The notes: generated from the sequence alone by a model not told the origin. A stretch of 64,000 bases of DNA from Bacteroidota bacterium (GCA_018902795.1 JAHIQD010000015.1:62001-126000), one strand, 5' to 3'; positions 1 to 9,299 are shown, counted from the stretch's first letter. Made by a program: numbers and translations.

Positions 1-239
1 AGGTCGCCGACAATCAAAACGTGATTTACCTCAAAAAAATCAATCAGTGTTTCTAAAATTTCTAGATCATCATGTAAAACCTGTGAAGAAATTGCGATTC
101 CACTCTTACGGAAATGCGCAGATTTCCCAACATGTAAATCACTGATGATCAAAATTTTTTCGCGTTCCCAATAAATTGCTTTCTGGTTGGTGAAAATTAG
201 TTTTTCTTGCTGTATTGTTTTTTCTAAGATCTTAATCAT
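1..239 (-). CDS. pdeM: Ligase-associated phosphoesterase PdeM (partial)
   Basis: Partial gene whose C-terminal part lies beyond the left edge; about 79 codons are visible, starting at an ATG at 239. The N-terminus carries the calcineurin-type metallophosphoesterase signature SDLHVGK, and a second metal motif VGDL sits right at the window edge. The stretch HFRKSGIAI after the first motif is typical of PdeM, the manganese-dependent phosphoesterase/endonuclease of the ligase-associated DNA repair cluster. It lies 22 nt downstream of the helicase gene on the same strand and is the last visible gene of that operon. The family call is firm; the exact substrate cannot be read from this fragment. Confidence 0.85.
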   Translation of the reverse strand, partial: MIKILEKTIQQEKLIFTNQKAIYWEREKILIISDLHVGKSAHFRKSGIAISSQVLHDDLEILETLIDFFEVNHVLIVGD

Positions 240-261
240 TATTATTTTGAACGCTTCATTT

Positions 262-2718
262 TCAGCTGTCAATGATTTTTTTCATCGATTCCTTTTGAAG
301 TCTCATGATACGGGAATCCAAATCTTCACTGGTGAGACTTTGTCTTAAACTGTCGACTTTTATCGGGAAACTGAGCGGCGTAAATGCGTTTGCAAATTTG
401 AGGATAATTTTGGAATTTTCTATCCTTTTAAACGCATTCATCAGACGGTGTTCGTCGATCTGCTGATTGAAAACCTCAGCATAAGCCTGTTTCAGCAATA
501 AATTTTCCGGGCTGTAATCTTCAAGAACATTAAAAATTAAACCCGAACTCGCCTGAAGACTTTTATTATTTTTCTGAATTCCGGGATAATTCTGAACAAC
601 CATTCCGGAAATCACCGAAATATCCCGGAACTTCCGTCTGGCCATTTCGGTGGCGTTTACGCTGCTCATCACGTCCTGAATTAAATTTTCTTTGGAAAGA
701 ATATCTTTTAGAACACTTTCATTAATAGGAATTTCTTGAGAACTCAGTAATTCGAAACCGTAATCATTCATCGCCATTGAAAAAGAAATCGGAGTTATTT
801 TAGAAATCCTGAAAGCAATTAAAGCCGCCATCACTTCATGGATAAGCCTGCCTTCAAACGGATACATGAAAAGATGGTGACCGTCGCGGGTTTCAATCAT
901 TTCGACTAAAAACTCGTCGTCTTTTGGGATATGAGAATTCTGTTCCTGACTTACCAATAATGGATGCAGGAATTTCAATTCTTTTTCAGAAGATTTTGCC
1001 TGTAAAGAATCAGATAATTTAAGTCTTAAAAAATGACTTAAATGTGAAGTCATAGGCAATCTTCCACCAAGATAGCTTGGAATTATCGCCTTTCCTTTTG
1101 AGTTTCTTACGTACACCGTCATCTCTTTAATATGGGAAATTTCGAGAACGCGGCCGGCCAAAATAAATCTGTCATCAGCCTTTAATCTTGTAATAAAATA
1201 TTCTTCAATCATTCCGATATATCCGCCGCCCAAAAATTTCACTTTCAGCATGGCATCGCTTACAATTACCCCTATATTCATGCGGTGAAGCATGGCAATC
1301 CGGCGCTGTTTTACCTTGTAAATTCCGTCTTCAATAACCACTTTGTGATACTCTTCATAATTTTTGAGCGCACCTCCGCCTACGGTAATAAACTGAAGCA
1401 ACCTCAGCCACTCTTCAGCAGTAATTTCACTGAATGCAAATGTATTTTTTATCCTTAAGAATAAGGATTTCTCCTCGAAACCGTCTCCAACCGCCAATGT
1501 CATTAAGAACTGAACCAAAACATCAAAGGACATCACGACGGGAGTTCGGGGTTCTATGACTTTCTGTTTCACGGCCTCTTTCAAAGCGGAAACTTCAATC
1601 AATTCCAAAGAGTGCGTAGGAACAAAATAAATTTTGGATGTTTCGAAAGGGGAATGTCCGCTTCTCCCCGCTCTCTGTAAAAACCTGGCGACGCCTTTAC
1701 TGGAGCCAATCTGAATCACCGTATCCACCGGCTTGAAATCGACACCCAAATCCAGAGATGATGTTGAAATTACGGCTTTTAAATATCCCGAACTTAAATT
1801 TTCTTCAATCCAAATTCTTAAATCACGATCGATGGAACTGTGATGGATCGCAATCTGACCTGCAAAATCGGGATATTCTTTGAGTAATAACTGGTACCAC
1901 ATTTCCGCCTGACTTCTCGTATTGGTAAAAACCAAAGTCGTATTGCTCTGCAGAATAACGGGAACCACTTTATCGACGAGTTTGGCGCCTAAATGTCCTG
2001 CCCACGGAAGAATTTCAACCTCATCCGGCAAAATGGGGATAATCTCGATTTTCTTTTTTTCTTTTGCGACAACCTTTGTTTTTTTAATGGAATAAGGAAT
2101 TAAAACTTCCATAGCCTCATCAAGGTTCCCGATGGTTGCAGTAATTCCCCAAATCTTCAGTTTTTTCTGATAACTGATGATCTGCGATAAAGCGAGTTCG
2201 ACCAAAACCCCGCGTTTAGATCCTAACAGTTCGTGCCATTCATCCACAGCAACACATTTCAGATTTTTAAAAAACCGGTGGTTGCTTTTCTGCGCCAGCA
2301 ATAACTGCAAACTTTCCGGAGTGATGATGAGAATTTGAGGCATTTTTTTGGTCTGGGAAACCCTTTCAGTTTGGGGCGTATCCCCGTTACGCACTGCAAC
2401 TTTCCAGTCGAGACCGATTTCGTCGATGGCCTCGCTCATTGCTTTTGCGATATCCTTTGCCAAAGCTCGCAGCGGCGTGATCCAAAGCAGTTGCAGACCG
2501 TCTTTATAATTATCCGGATTGTTGAGAAAATCGGTGATAACGGCTAAAAAGACAGAATATGTTTTTCCAAAACCAGTGGGTGCGATAACCATTCCGCTGT
2601 AATTTTTCCCGAATTTCTCCCAGGTTTCGAGCTGAAAACCGAAAGGCTCGAAGCCTTTCCGGCCGAGCCAACTTTTTACGATGCTGTATCCTTCCGATTG
2701 GAGAAAATTTTTCGCCAT
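262..2718 (-). CDS. Ligase-associated DEXH-box helicase, Lhr-core type
   Basis: An 818-residue superfamily 2 helicase. Visible motifs are APTGFGKT (Walker A, residues 46-53), VDEWHE (Walker B, DEWH variant), the GITAT motif III, TSSLDLGVD and QRAGRSGH (motif VI). The length and the C-terminal region match the Lhr-core family, a 3'-5' ATP-dependent DNA translocase and helicase. The ATG shares one base with the TAA stop of the upstream ligase gene (TAATG), so the two are almost certainly translationally coupled. With the ligase, the MBL exonuclease and PdeM it forms the known four-gene ligase-associated repair module. Cytoplasmic; the physiological lesion is unknown. Confidence 0.93.
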   Translation of the reverse strand: MAKNFLQSEGYSIVKSWLGRKGFEPFGFQLETWEKFGKNYSGMVIAPTGFGKTYSVFLAVITDFLNNPDNYKDGLQLLWITPLRALAKDIAKAMSEAIDEIGLDWKVAVRNGDTPQTERVSQTKKMPQILIITPESLQLLLAQKSNHRFFKNLKCVAVDEWHELLGSKRGVLVELALSQIISYQKKLKIWGITATIGNLDEAMEVLIPYSIKKTKVVAKEKKKIEIIPILPDEVEILPWAGHLGAKLVDKVVPVILQSNTTLVFTNTRSQAEMWYQLLLKEYPDFAGQIAIHHSSIDRDLRIWIEENLSSGYLKAVISTSSLDLGVDFKPVDTVIQIGSSKGVARFLQRAGRSGHSPFETSKIYFVPTHSLELIEVSALKEAVKQKVIEPRTPVVMSFDVLVQFLMTLAVGDGFEEKSLFLRIKNTFAFSEITAEEWLRLLQFITVGGGALKNYEEYHKVVIEDGIYKVKQRRIAMLHRMNIGVIVSDAMLKVKFLGGGYIGMIEEYFITRLKADDRFILAGRVLEISHIKEMTVYVRNSKGKAIIPSYLGGRLPMTSHLSHFLRLKLSDSLQAKSSEKELKFLHPLLVSQEQNSHIPKDDEFLVEMIETRDGHHLFMYPFEGRLIHEVMAALIAFRISKITPISFSMAMNDYGFELLSSQEIPINESVLKDILSKENLIQDVMSSVNATEMARRKFRDISVISGMVVQNYPGIQKNNKSLQASSGLIFNVLEDYSPENLLLKQAYAEVFNQQIDEHRLMNAFKRIENSKIILKFANAFTPLSFPIKVDSLRQSLTSEDLDSRIMRLQKESMKKIIDS

Positions 2719-4298
2719 TATCTGATGAGTTTTTTTACTTCCTCAATATCATCAATTTCGTCTGCTTTTTTATCGCGCCGCCATCTTAAAATTCTCGGAA
2801 AGCGAAGAGCTACTCCACTTTTATGCCTGTTACTTAAACCAATTCCTTCAAAAGCGATTTCGAAAACAAGTTCCGGTTTTACCGTCCGCACAGGTCCGAA
2901 TTTCTCCAGGGAATTTTTGGTTACAAACCTGCTGACTTCCATGATTTCTTTGTCTGTCAGACCTGAATAGGCTTTAGCTATAGTAACCAACTGATCTTCT
3001 TTCTTCACGGCAAAAGTATAATCGGTGTAATAACCGCTTCTCCTTCCGCTTCCTTTCTGGGCGTAGATTAAGACAGCGTCGATTGTTAACGCGTCCACTT
3101 TCCATTTCCACCAGTCGCCTTTTTTACGTCCGGAATGGTAATGAGAATTCTTCTGTTTCAGCATCAGACCTTCGCTGTTGTTTTCACGGGAATTTTCCCG
3201 GATTTCAATTAGCTCTTCCCATTTTTCGAAAGTTATAATTTCAGAAATCTTAATGTTTTCAACCGGATGTTTTTCAATTAAATTTTCAAGAAGCTTCCTT
3301 CTTTCGGCGAGCGGTTTTTCACGTAAATCTTCATTATTAAATTCAAGAATATCGTAAACAAAAACTTTCACCGGAATTTCTCTGAGCATTTTCGGGGTGA
3401 TTGTTTTGCGGTTGAGACGTTTCTGTAGTTCATTAAAATTTAAAACTTCATCATTAATGACGGCTAAAATTTCACCGTCGATCACGAAATTCCCTTCCAG
3501 AATTTCAAGCGCGGAAACCAGTTCCGGAAATTGCGGAGTTACCAATTCTTCGCCGCGTGACCAGATGAAAATTTCCTCATTTCTTTTAATCAGCTGCCCG
3601 CGGATTCCGTCCCATTTATACTCAGCTTGCCAGTCTTCGGGATTGCCCAGCTCTTGTGTTTCCTTTTCCAGCGGATAAGCCAGGCAAAAAGGATAAGGTT
3701 TAGAGTTATCAGGATTGATATTAGTTCCAGTGATCAGATCTTCAAAATTCATATCTCCAACGCTCCATTTCCCCATAATGCTGTGCATGAGCTGGCTTGA
3801 ATCGATTTCAGAATACTTTGACAAAGCACTGATTAAAAGTTTTTTTGAAACCCCAATTCTGAAACTTCCGCCAATCAATTTATTGAAAATAAAACGTTCA
3901 GTATAATCCAAACCGTTCCAGGATTCTGTGACGTAGATTTTCTTTTCATCATCGGTTTTGTCTTTCAGCTGAAGGAGTTCATCCATCCACTGTGACAACG
4001 TTTTCTGAATGTCGTTTTCCGGAGGCGGGAGAATAAGGGAAAGCGTTTCTCCCAAATCTCCAACCGAAGAGTAACTTTCCAGAAAGAGCCATTCGGGAAG
4101 CTGAATAATCTCTAAAGCCCATTGTTTCAAATAATTAGTATTGACAGGTCTTTTCGGACGTTTACCTGTAAAAAGGGCAAGAAACCAGAGTTTATCGCTG
4201 TCGGGAGCGGTGCGCAGATAATGAACCATCGCATCTACCTTTGCGTTGGTTTTATTGGTGCTTTCCAGAGCGGATATGAGTTCTGCAAATTGTTTCAT
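2718..4298 (-). CDS. ATP-dependent DNA ligase (repair cluster)
   Basis: A 526-residue ATP-dependent DNA ligase. An alpha-helical N-terminal domain (about residues 1-200) is followed by the adenylation domain with motif I EYKWDGIRG; the predicted AMP-accepting lysine is K228. Motif III (FVIDGEILA), motif IV (NSEGLMLK) and motif V (WWKWK) follow, then an OB-fold domain to the end. It is a stand-alone ligase without the polymerase or nuclease domains of LigD. It starts 12 nt after the exonuclease gene and overlaps the helicase by one base, so the operon order is exonuclease, ligase, helicase, PdeM. It would seal 3'-OH/5'-phosphate nicks in a repair reaction. Confidence 0.93.
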   Translation of the reverse strand: MKQFAELISALESTNKTNAKVDAMVHYLRTAPDSDKLWFLALFTGKRPKRPVNTNYLKQWALEIIQLPEWLFLESYSSVGDLGETLSLILPPPENDIQKTLSQWMDELLQLKDKTDDEKKIYVTESWNGLDYTERFIFNKLIGGSFRIGVSKKLLISALSKYSEIDSSQLMHSIMGKWSVGDMNFEDLITGTNINPDNSKPYPFCLAYPLEKETQELGNPEDWQAEYKWDGIRGQLIKRNEEIFIWSRGEELVTPQFPELVSALEILEGNFVIDGEILAVINDEVLNFNELQKRLNRKTITPKMLREIPVKVFVYDILEFNNEDLREKPLAERRKLLENLIEKHPVENIKISEIITFEKWEELIEIRENSRENNSEGLMLKQKNSHYHSGRKKGDWWKWKVDALTIDAVLIYAQKGSGRRSGYYTDYTFAVKKEDQLVTIAKAYSGLTDKEIMEVSRFVTKNSLEKFGPVRTVKPELVFEIAFEGIGLSNRHKSGVALRFPRILRWRRDKKADEIDDIEEVKKLIR

Positions 4299-4310
4299 TA
4301 CCTGAAAAAA

Positions 4311-5342
4311 TTAAGAATTTTCCTTTTCGTCCGTATTTTCAAATATTTCTTTTTCCTCTGTTTCTTCATCGCCATAATTGGTTTTCACTTCATAGGCTTC
4401 GATACCGAGTTCATTTAAATATTTTGAAAAAACCGCGGTCTGACCGTGAGTGACATGCACTTTTTCGGCGCCGGTAGCTTTTACTGTATCTAAAAGTCCT
4501 TTCCAGTCGGCATGGTCAGAAATTGCAAAACCTGCATCTGCCGAACGCCATCTTCTGGAACCGCGGACCTGCATCCAGCCGGAACACAATCCCGTTGCGC
4601 GGTTCGGAATTTTACGGATCATGTTGGAATCCAGCAAAGCCGGCGGAACAATTACAATTTCGCAGTTTACTTTCTTTAAATCATCATTAAAATATACTGT
4701 TTCGTACTCGGGAAGTTCGATTCCTACAGATTCTATTGCTTCATTAATTTTTCCGATCGAACTGTGGACATAAATTTTTCCACTTCCTTCAAGTGCTTTC
4801 ATGATCCGCTGCGCCTTCCCAAGTGAGTAACCGATGAAAACGGAAGTTTTCCCATGTTCGTGATTAGTCGCGTGCCAGTTTTGCATCTGTTCCGCATACT
4901 GCTCCGGAGAGAGCCAGTTGTAAATTGGTAATCCAAAAGTACTTTCAGTAATAAACTCATTGCATTTCACCAATTCGAAAGGTGTCGAAAGTCCGTCATC
5001 CTGTACTTTGTAATCTCCCGAAAATACGGTGACATATCCTTTGTATTCCAACCGGATCTGACAGGAGCCGACGATATGACCGGCAGGAAAAAATGAAAGT
5101 TTAACCCCGTTGATAGTAATTTCTTCATTATATCCCAACGACTGCACTTCGATATCAGGACCAATTCTGTGCTGTAAAATCGGTTTAGTGAAGTGATGAC
5201 ATAAATATTTCTTCATTCCCCATTTGGCATGATCGCCGTGTCCGTGGGAAATCACCGCTAAATCCACAGGTCTCCAGGGATCGAGGTAGAAATTTCCGGG
5301 GATGCAATAAATGCCTTTGCTGGTGAATTTTACGAGTTTCAA
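4311..5342 (-). CDS. Ligase-associated MBL-fold exonuclease
   Basis: A 343-residue metallo-beta-lactamase-fold nuclease. The metal motif HGHGDH is at residues 33-38, and later GHIVGSCQI, FSGDY, ISDHADW and THGQ mark the beta-CASP/MBL metal ligands. This is the Exo member of the ligase-associated DNA damage cluster. No ATG exists near the 5' end: the reading frame opens with TTG at 5342, followed by KLVKFTSKGIY, which aligns with the usual N-terminus of this family, so TTG is the likely start. It begins 20 nt after the stop of the FAD oxidoreductase gene on the same strand. Confidence 0.9.
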   Translation of the reverse strand: MKLVKFTSKGIYCIPGNFYLDPWRPVDLAVISHGHGDHAKWGMKKYLCHHFTKPILQHRIGPDIEVQSLGYNEEITINGVKLSFFPAGHIVGSCQIRLEYKGYVTVFSGDYKVQDDGLSTPFELVKCNEFITESTFGLPIYNWLSPEQYAEQMQNWHATNHEHGKTSVFIGYSLGKAQRIMKALEGSGKIYVHSSIGKINEAIESVGIELPEYETVYFNDDLKKVNCEIVIVPPALLDSNMIRKIPNRATGLCSGWMQVRGSRRWRSADAGFAISDHADWKGLLDTVKATGAEKVHVTHGQTAVFSKYLNELGIEAYEVKTNYGDEETEEKEIFENTDEKENS

Positions 5343-5362
5343 AATAAATTTATTTGTGAATA

Positions 5363-6568
5363 TTATCTTCCAAATTTAAAATATTCGGTGAGAGGATGTT
5401 TTTTATTTTTCATGAAAGCAGACGCCATTTCCATTCCTGTTACAGAAAATGTAATGCCATTACCACCAAAACCCAACACGAAATAAGAATTTTTGAATTT
5501 TTTGTGTTCGCCGATATAAGGTAAGCCGTCTTTGGTTTCTCCAAAAGTACCGGCCCAGCTGAAATCTGTATAAAATTTATAATCCGGAAGAACCTTATGA
5601 AGATTTTTGAGGATTTCTTTTTCTTTTTTACCGATCAGTTCATCGCGTTTTCCGGGGTTCTGAAAATCTTCATCACCTCCTCCAATTAAAAGCCGGTTAT
5701 CATCAGTGGTTCTCATATAAAGATAGGGTTTATCCGTATTCCAGAACAGTGTTTTATCTAAATATTTAAGTTTTACGGGATCAATTTCAGATACGATTGC
5801 AAAAGTACTTTTGAGCTGAACAAAATCTTCTTTGATTAAATTTTTGCTTTCGTAACCGATGCAGTAAATTATTTTTTTGGTCTTGATTTTAATATTCTCC
5901 GTCGTGAAAACTTCATTGAAACCGGAATGGTACTTCACCGATTTCATCTCGGTTTTATCATATATTTTCAAACCTTTTTTCTCATTGTATTTCAGCAACT
6001 CATGGGCGAAGATAAAAGCATCAATGCTTGCGCCCTGTTCAGATAAAATACCGCCGTATGTTTTTTCCAAACCGAATTTTTTCTGAATTTCCTCCACTTC
6101 CAGCCATTTCAATTTGAATCCGGCAGATTTCCGCGCTGCGAATTCTTTCTTTAACCATGAACCATCTTTCTGTTTTGAGGCAAAATACAGAGATTTTTTT
6201 CTTTGGAAACCAGCAGCCGACCCTATTTCATCAGAAATTTTCTCAAGATCATCAATTGATTTTGAACAGGCTTTATAACTTTCAGCTGCACCTTTTTCTC
6301 CAATCATTTCTGAAAGTTCGTACAAAGGAACATCGATCTCGTACTGTAACATAGAAGTAGTTGCAGAAGTACTTCCGTTGGCGATTTCACGCTTGTCAAT
6401 AAGGATGGTTTTGTAACCGTCTTTCATCATTTGGTGAGCAATTAAGCTACCGGTAATTCCGCCGCCAATAATCAGAACATCGCAGTTTTGATCGTTCTTC
6501 AGCGAAGGATAGGAAGAAAGAATTCCGTTTTTAACGAGCCAGAAAGGTTCATTCGATTTTAAATCCAT
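5363..6568 (-). CDS. FAD-dependent oxidoreductase, DAO family
   Basis: About 401 residues from the ATG at 6568; a longer frame back to 6607 adds 13 residues ahead of the conserved start. The Rossmann FAD motif is VLIIGGGITGS near the N-terminus, and the C-terminus carries the usual second FAD contact (YFVLGFGGNGITFS). The layout matches glycine/D-amino-acid oxidase-like (DadA-type) flavoproteins that oxidise an amine. There is no Rieske domain. It is the promoter-proximal gene of the DNA repair operon, 20 nt ahead of the exonuclease; this linkage is physical and need not be functional. Substrate unknown. Confidence 0.85.
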   Translation of the reverse strand: MDLKSNEPFWLVKNGILSSYPSLKNDQNCDVLIIGGGITGSLIAHQMMKDGYKTILIDKREIANGSTSATTSMLQYEIDVPLYELSEMIGEKGAAESYKACSKSIDDLEKISDEIGSAAGFQRKKSLYFASKQKDGSWLKKEFAARKSAGFKLKWLEVEEIQKKFGLEKTYGGILSEQGASIDAFIFAHELLKYNEKKGLKIYDKTEMKSVKYHSGFNEVFTTENIKIKTKKIIYCIGYESKNLIKEDFVQLKSTFAIVSEIDPVKLKYLDKTLFWNTDKPYLYMRTTDDNRLLIGGGDEDFQNPGKRDELIGKKEKEILKNLHKVLPDYKFYTDFSWAGTFGETKDGLPYIGEHKKFKNSYFVLGFGGNGITFSVTGMEMASAFMKNKKHPLTEYFKFGR

Positions 6569-6688
6569 AAAATTTATTTCAAAGTTTATTTGGCTCTCTG
6601 TAATCAAGAATTAAGCCTTTTATTCTTTTAGCGCTGTCCGAAAAAATTTACTGAGGATGAAGAAATTTAAGAAAATTTTAACTCGAGA

Positions 6689-6719
6689 TAATTAAACCAT
6701 CGGTTTTATGGTTTAATTA
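6689..6719. other. Perfect 12-bp inverted repeat
   Basis: Arms TAATTAAACCAT and ATGGTTTAATTA flank a 7-base loop. There is no clean T-run on either side, so it is not a standard terminator; its place between divergent genes would also suit an operator. Function not determined. Confidence 0.5.
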
Positions 6720-6766
6720 TTGTTTTAGAAAGGGAAATTTCTCCGGAGTAAAACAGAACTTCATTC

Positions 6767-6869
6767 TAGCCCCGATGGCAGTGAAAATCCTGTTATTGCG
6801 AGGCAAAAATCTTCCGACTGGATAAGCAACTTGAATACTCGCAATAACAGATTGCAACGTACAGCGGGA
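6767..6869 (+). repeat. Interspersed hairpin repeat, family A, copy 1
   Basis: The 5' arm begins TAGCCCCGATGGCAG and the 3' arm reads GATTGCAACGTACAGCGGGA. Between them is a 12-bp perfect inner stem, TGTTATTGCGAG against CTCGCAATAACA, with a loop of about 35 bases. The outer arms match copies at 19639, 58272 and 62431, while the inner stem is different in each. Confidence 0.85.
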
Positions 6870-6930
6870 AGGGTCTTCGGAGATAATACAAATTTTGTTA
6901 CTCCTAAAACAAACATTAAAAAACACTGAT

Positions 6931-7311
6931 ATGATTACTGTAATTACTGACGTTCCCGAAAACGTAGCTGCTTTTAAAGCAAGCGGAGAGGTATCAAAAC
7001 TGGATTTTGAAAACCTTGTTTTCCCTGTCGTAGAAGAGAAAGTGGACGCTTTCGATGAACTGAATTACCTGCTTTTACTGGATACTGACTTAGATCATTT
7101 TACTGCCGGCGCGTGGTTTCAGGACGCTTTACTGGGATTGAAAAACATTACCAAATGGAACCGTGCCGCCATTGTTACCGATAAAAAAGCAGTGCAGAAT
7201 TTTACTGATATTTTCAGTGTTTTGATGCCAGGAGAATTTAAATCTTTCCGCAAAGAAGACCTTGAAAACGCCATTTTTTGGTGTGCAAGCGGTGACGAAA
7301 AAACAGACTAA
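6931..7311 (+). CDS. SpoIIAA-like STAS/SEC14-type protein
   Basis: 126 residues from the ATG at 6931; an upstream extension in the same frame (MLLLKQ) is not supported by the fold. The sequence has the alternating strand-helix pattern of the SpoIIAA-like family, starting MITVITDVPENVAAF and including LLLLDTDLDHFTAGAWFQD, common in short flavobacterial stress proteins. There is no phosphorylatable serine motif of classical anti-anti-sigma factors. It is first in a tight plus-strand cluster, 15 nt before a PNPOx-like gene and then Dps, which suggests a role in stress response. Biochemical function unknown. Confidence 0.75.
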   Translation: MITVITDVPENVAAFKASGEVSKLDFENLVFPVVEEKVDAFDELNYLLLLDTDLDHFTAGAWFQDALLGLKNITKWNRAAIVTDKKAVQNFTDIFSVLMPGEFKSFRKEDLENAIFWCASGDEKTD

Positions 7312-7326
7312 CATTAAATAAACAAT

Positions 7327-7836
7327 ATGTCAACAGAAAATCTAACTCAAAAAGAAGCAATTGAAAAACTGAAGCAGCTGAGTGAAAAAGCCGGAACATG
7401 CATGTTCTGCACCGATCTGACTACACTGCCAATAACCGCGAGACCGATGAGTGTGCGCGAAACTGACGAAGAAGGAAACCTTTGGTTTCTCAGTAGTGCA
7501 GACTCCCATAAGAATTTGGAAATTTCAGAAGATAACCGCGTACAGCTGCTGTTCATGAACAACAGCGATTATGAATATCTTTCTGTATTTGGGAAAGCAT
7601 TTATTTATAAGGACAAGAGCTTAATAGAAGAGAAATGGACTCCGATTGCCAACGCGTGGTTTGAAGACGGAAAAGAAGACCCAAAAGTTTCCGTTATCCG
7701 CGTAACACCCGATGAAACTTATTACTGGGATACAAAAGCGGGAAAAGTTGTGTCTTTTCTGAGTTTTGCTGCCGCAGCGATTACCGGCAAAAAGACCGAT
7801 AACAGCGATGGCGTTGAAGGAAACTTACATATCTAA
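7327..7836 (+). CDS. Pyridoxamine 5'-phosphate oxidase-like protein (GsP26 type)
   Basis: 169 residues with the split-barrel flavin-binding fold of the general stress protein 26 group: TARPMSVRETDEEGNLWFLSS is the first strand pair, followed by SHKNLEISEDNRVQLLFM and VIRVTPDETYYWDTKAGK. These proteins bind FMN, FAD or F420; the precise reaction is seldom known. It sits between the SpoIIAA-like gene and dps with gaps of 15 and 18 nt, so the three are probably one transcript ended by the hairpin at 8351. A true PdxH role is unlikely because the length and C-terminus do not match. Confidence 0.85.
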   Translation: MSTENLTQKEAIEKLKQLSEKAGTCMFCTDLTTLPITARPMSVRETDEEGNLWFLSSADSHKNLEISEDNRVQLLFMNNSDYEYLSVFGKAFIYKDKSLIEEKWTPIANAWFEDGKEDPKVSVIRVTPDETYYWDTKAGKVVSFLSFAAAAITGKKTDNSDGVEGNLHI

Positions 7837-7854
7837 CATTAAAAAAATAGTATT

Positions 7855-8334
7855 ATGAAACCAGATTTAGGTATAACCGACAAAAATTTAAAATCGGTGA
7901 ATGACTTGCTGAACAAAGTTTTAGCAGACGGAAATGTAATTTATATTAAACTGAGAAAATTCCACTGGAATCTTGCCGGTGATAATTTTATGGAACTGCA
8001 TAAACTTTTTGAAGAACAGTATGAAACTGTTGCTGAAGCGGTGGATGAAGTTGCCGAAAGAATCAGTACTTTAGGCGGAGTTGCGATTGGAACGACTTCT
8101 GAATTTTCGAAACTCTCACAACTGAAAGAGAATCCAGGAAAAATCCCGACCAACCAGGAAATGATTCAGGAACTGGTGAACGATCATGAAACGATCGTGA
8201 AATCTTTAAGACAGTTTGTGGATGATACCGAAGAAAAATACGGTGATAAAGGAACATCAGATTTCCTTACCGCACTGATGCAGGCCCACGAAAAGATGGC
8301 GTGGAAACTGAGAAAATATTTCAGAGGTTCTTAA
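7855..8334 (+). CDS. dps: Dps family ferritin-like protein
   Basis: 159 residues, the normal length for Dps, a four-helix-bundle protein forming a 12-mer that oxidises and stores iron with peroxide and may bind DNA. Helix A has KFHWNLAGDNFMELHKLFEEQYE, split here as the KFHWN and HKLFEEQYE parts that carry the inter-subunit ferroxidase ligands, and helix B begins with DEVAERISTLGG. It is the last gene of the stress cluster, 18 nt after the PNPOx-like gene and followed directly by a strong terminator. Expected cytoplasmic. Confidence 0.93.
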   Translation: MKPDLGITDKNLKSVNDLLNKVLADGNVIYIKLRKFHWNLAGDNFMELHKLFEEQYETVAEAVDEVAERISTLGGVAIGTTSEFSKLSQLKENPGKIPTNQEMIQELVNDHETIVKSLRQFVDDTEEKYGDKGTSDFLTALMQAHEKMAWKLRKYFRGS

Positions 8335-8348
8335 ATAAGTTCAGTACA

Positions 8349-8388
8349 AAAATTCCGGCGCAACTTCGTTGCGCCGGAATTTTTTTTA
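8349..8388 (+). terminator. Rho-independent terminator after dps
   Basis: Perfect 14-bp stem (AATTCCGGCGCAAC with GTTGCGCCGGAATT) around a TTC loop, followed by a run of T. It ends the plus-strand stress cluster and may also serve the convergent gene at 8416. Confidence 0.92.
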
Positions 8389-8415
8389 TTAATAAAACTT
8401 GAAAAATCAAAGATG

Positions 8416-9243
8416 TTATTTAAAAATTTCAGCGAAAAAGGCTTTCATGTCATTCCATGATTTTTCGTCGGCCTCTTTGTTGTAAGCGATCGGCATTTTA
8501 AATTTCTTGCCCATTTCCGTGGAAGCAGGATTGGTAAATGAATGCACGGAATTCGGATAATTATTGAAAGTATAGCTGACTTTCGCCGAGTCCATCTGTT
8601 TTTTGAAAGCTGCAATTTCTTCGGCCGGAACAAAACTGTCGTCAGCACCGTTACATACAAGAATTTTCACTTTATTGTTTTTCGGTTTTATGCCGGTCAT
8701 TAAATTTCCGTGGAAAGAAACCACCCCTTTCAGGTCACTTTCCTGTCTGGCCATATTCAGGGCCTGTGCGCCTCCGAAACAGTAACCGATAACAGCGATC
8801 TTGCCATAATCGGCATTCGGATATTTTAAAATCTGTGCTTTTGCACCGTCAAAAACGGTTTTGGCATTGATGGGGATTTTGTAAAAAGGTTCCGCTAGTT
8901 TTCCGGCATCAGTTGGATTATCTACTGTTTTCCCTTCACCATAAAAGTCAACAGCCAAGGCAAAATAACCCAGATCTGCCAACTGTTTTGCGCGGCCTTT
9001 GGCATAATCAGTTAATCCCCACCATTCGGGAATTACCATCACTACAGGCTTTGGCTTATCCGAATCATCTTTGTAAGCGACAAAGGATTTGTAATTTTTT
9101 CCGTTGATATTATAGGTGACCTCTTCTGTTTTAATTCCTTTTGATGCTGAGGCAGAAGAATTTTCCGGAGATTTTTTATTTTCAGAGCAGGCAATAGAAA
9201 ATAACAGGATGAGAACGGGCGTAAGGATTTTAAGAATTTTCAT
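8416..9243 (-). CDS. Dienelactone hydrolase-family lipoprotein
   Basis: 275 residues. A lipoprotein signal peptide ends in the lipobox LFSIAC, so the protein is likely anchored at C19 in the envelope. The mature part is an alpha/beta hydrolase of the dienelactone hydrolase family: the nucleophile is the Cys of GYCFGG, the acid is the Asp of GADDSFVP and the base is the His in NSVHSFTN. The family hydrolyses lactones or esters; the substrate cannot be told here. It stands alone between the terminator at 8351 and lipA. The low-complexity serine/lysine stretch after the Cys is a normal linker. Confidence 0.88.
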   Translation of the reverse strand: MKILKILTPVLILLFSIACSENKKSPENSSASASKGIKTEEVTYNINGKNYKSFVAYKDDSDKPKPVVMVIPEWWGLTDYAKGRAKQLADLGYFALAVDFYGEGKTVDNPTDAGKLAEPFYKIPINAKTVFDGAKAQILKYPNADYGKIAVIGYCFGGAQALNMARQESDLKGVVSFHGNLMTGIKPKNNKVKILVCNGADDSFVPAEEIAAFKKQMDSAKVSYTFNNYPNSVHSFTNPASTEMGKKFKMPIAYNKEADEKSWNDMKAFFAEIFK

Positions 9244-9299
9244 AATTGTATTTTTTATTTAAAATTAATGATTTTTCTTCAGCCTTCATTATTTCTTCA

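Larger units (their letters stand above)
6569..6930. other. Divergent intergenic region with hairpin and repeat
   Basis: A 362-base spacer between the minus-strand FAD oxidoreductase and the plus-strand stress cluster. It holds a 12-bp perfect inverted repeat at 6689-6719 and one copy of repeat family A at 6767-6869. It must also contain two divergent promoters, but I find no clean TAnnTTTG box for either. No convincing coding sequence is present; the open frames here come from the repeat. Confidence 0.7.
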
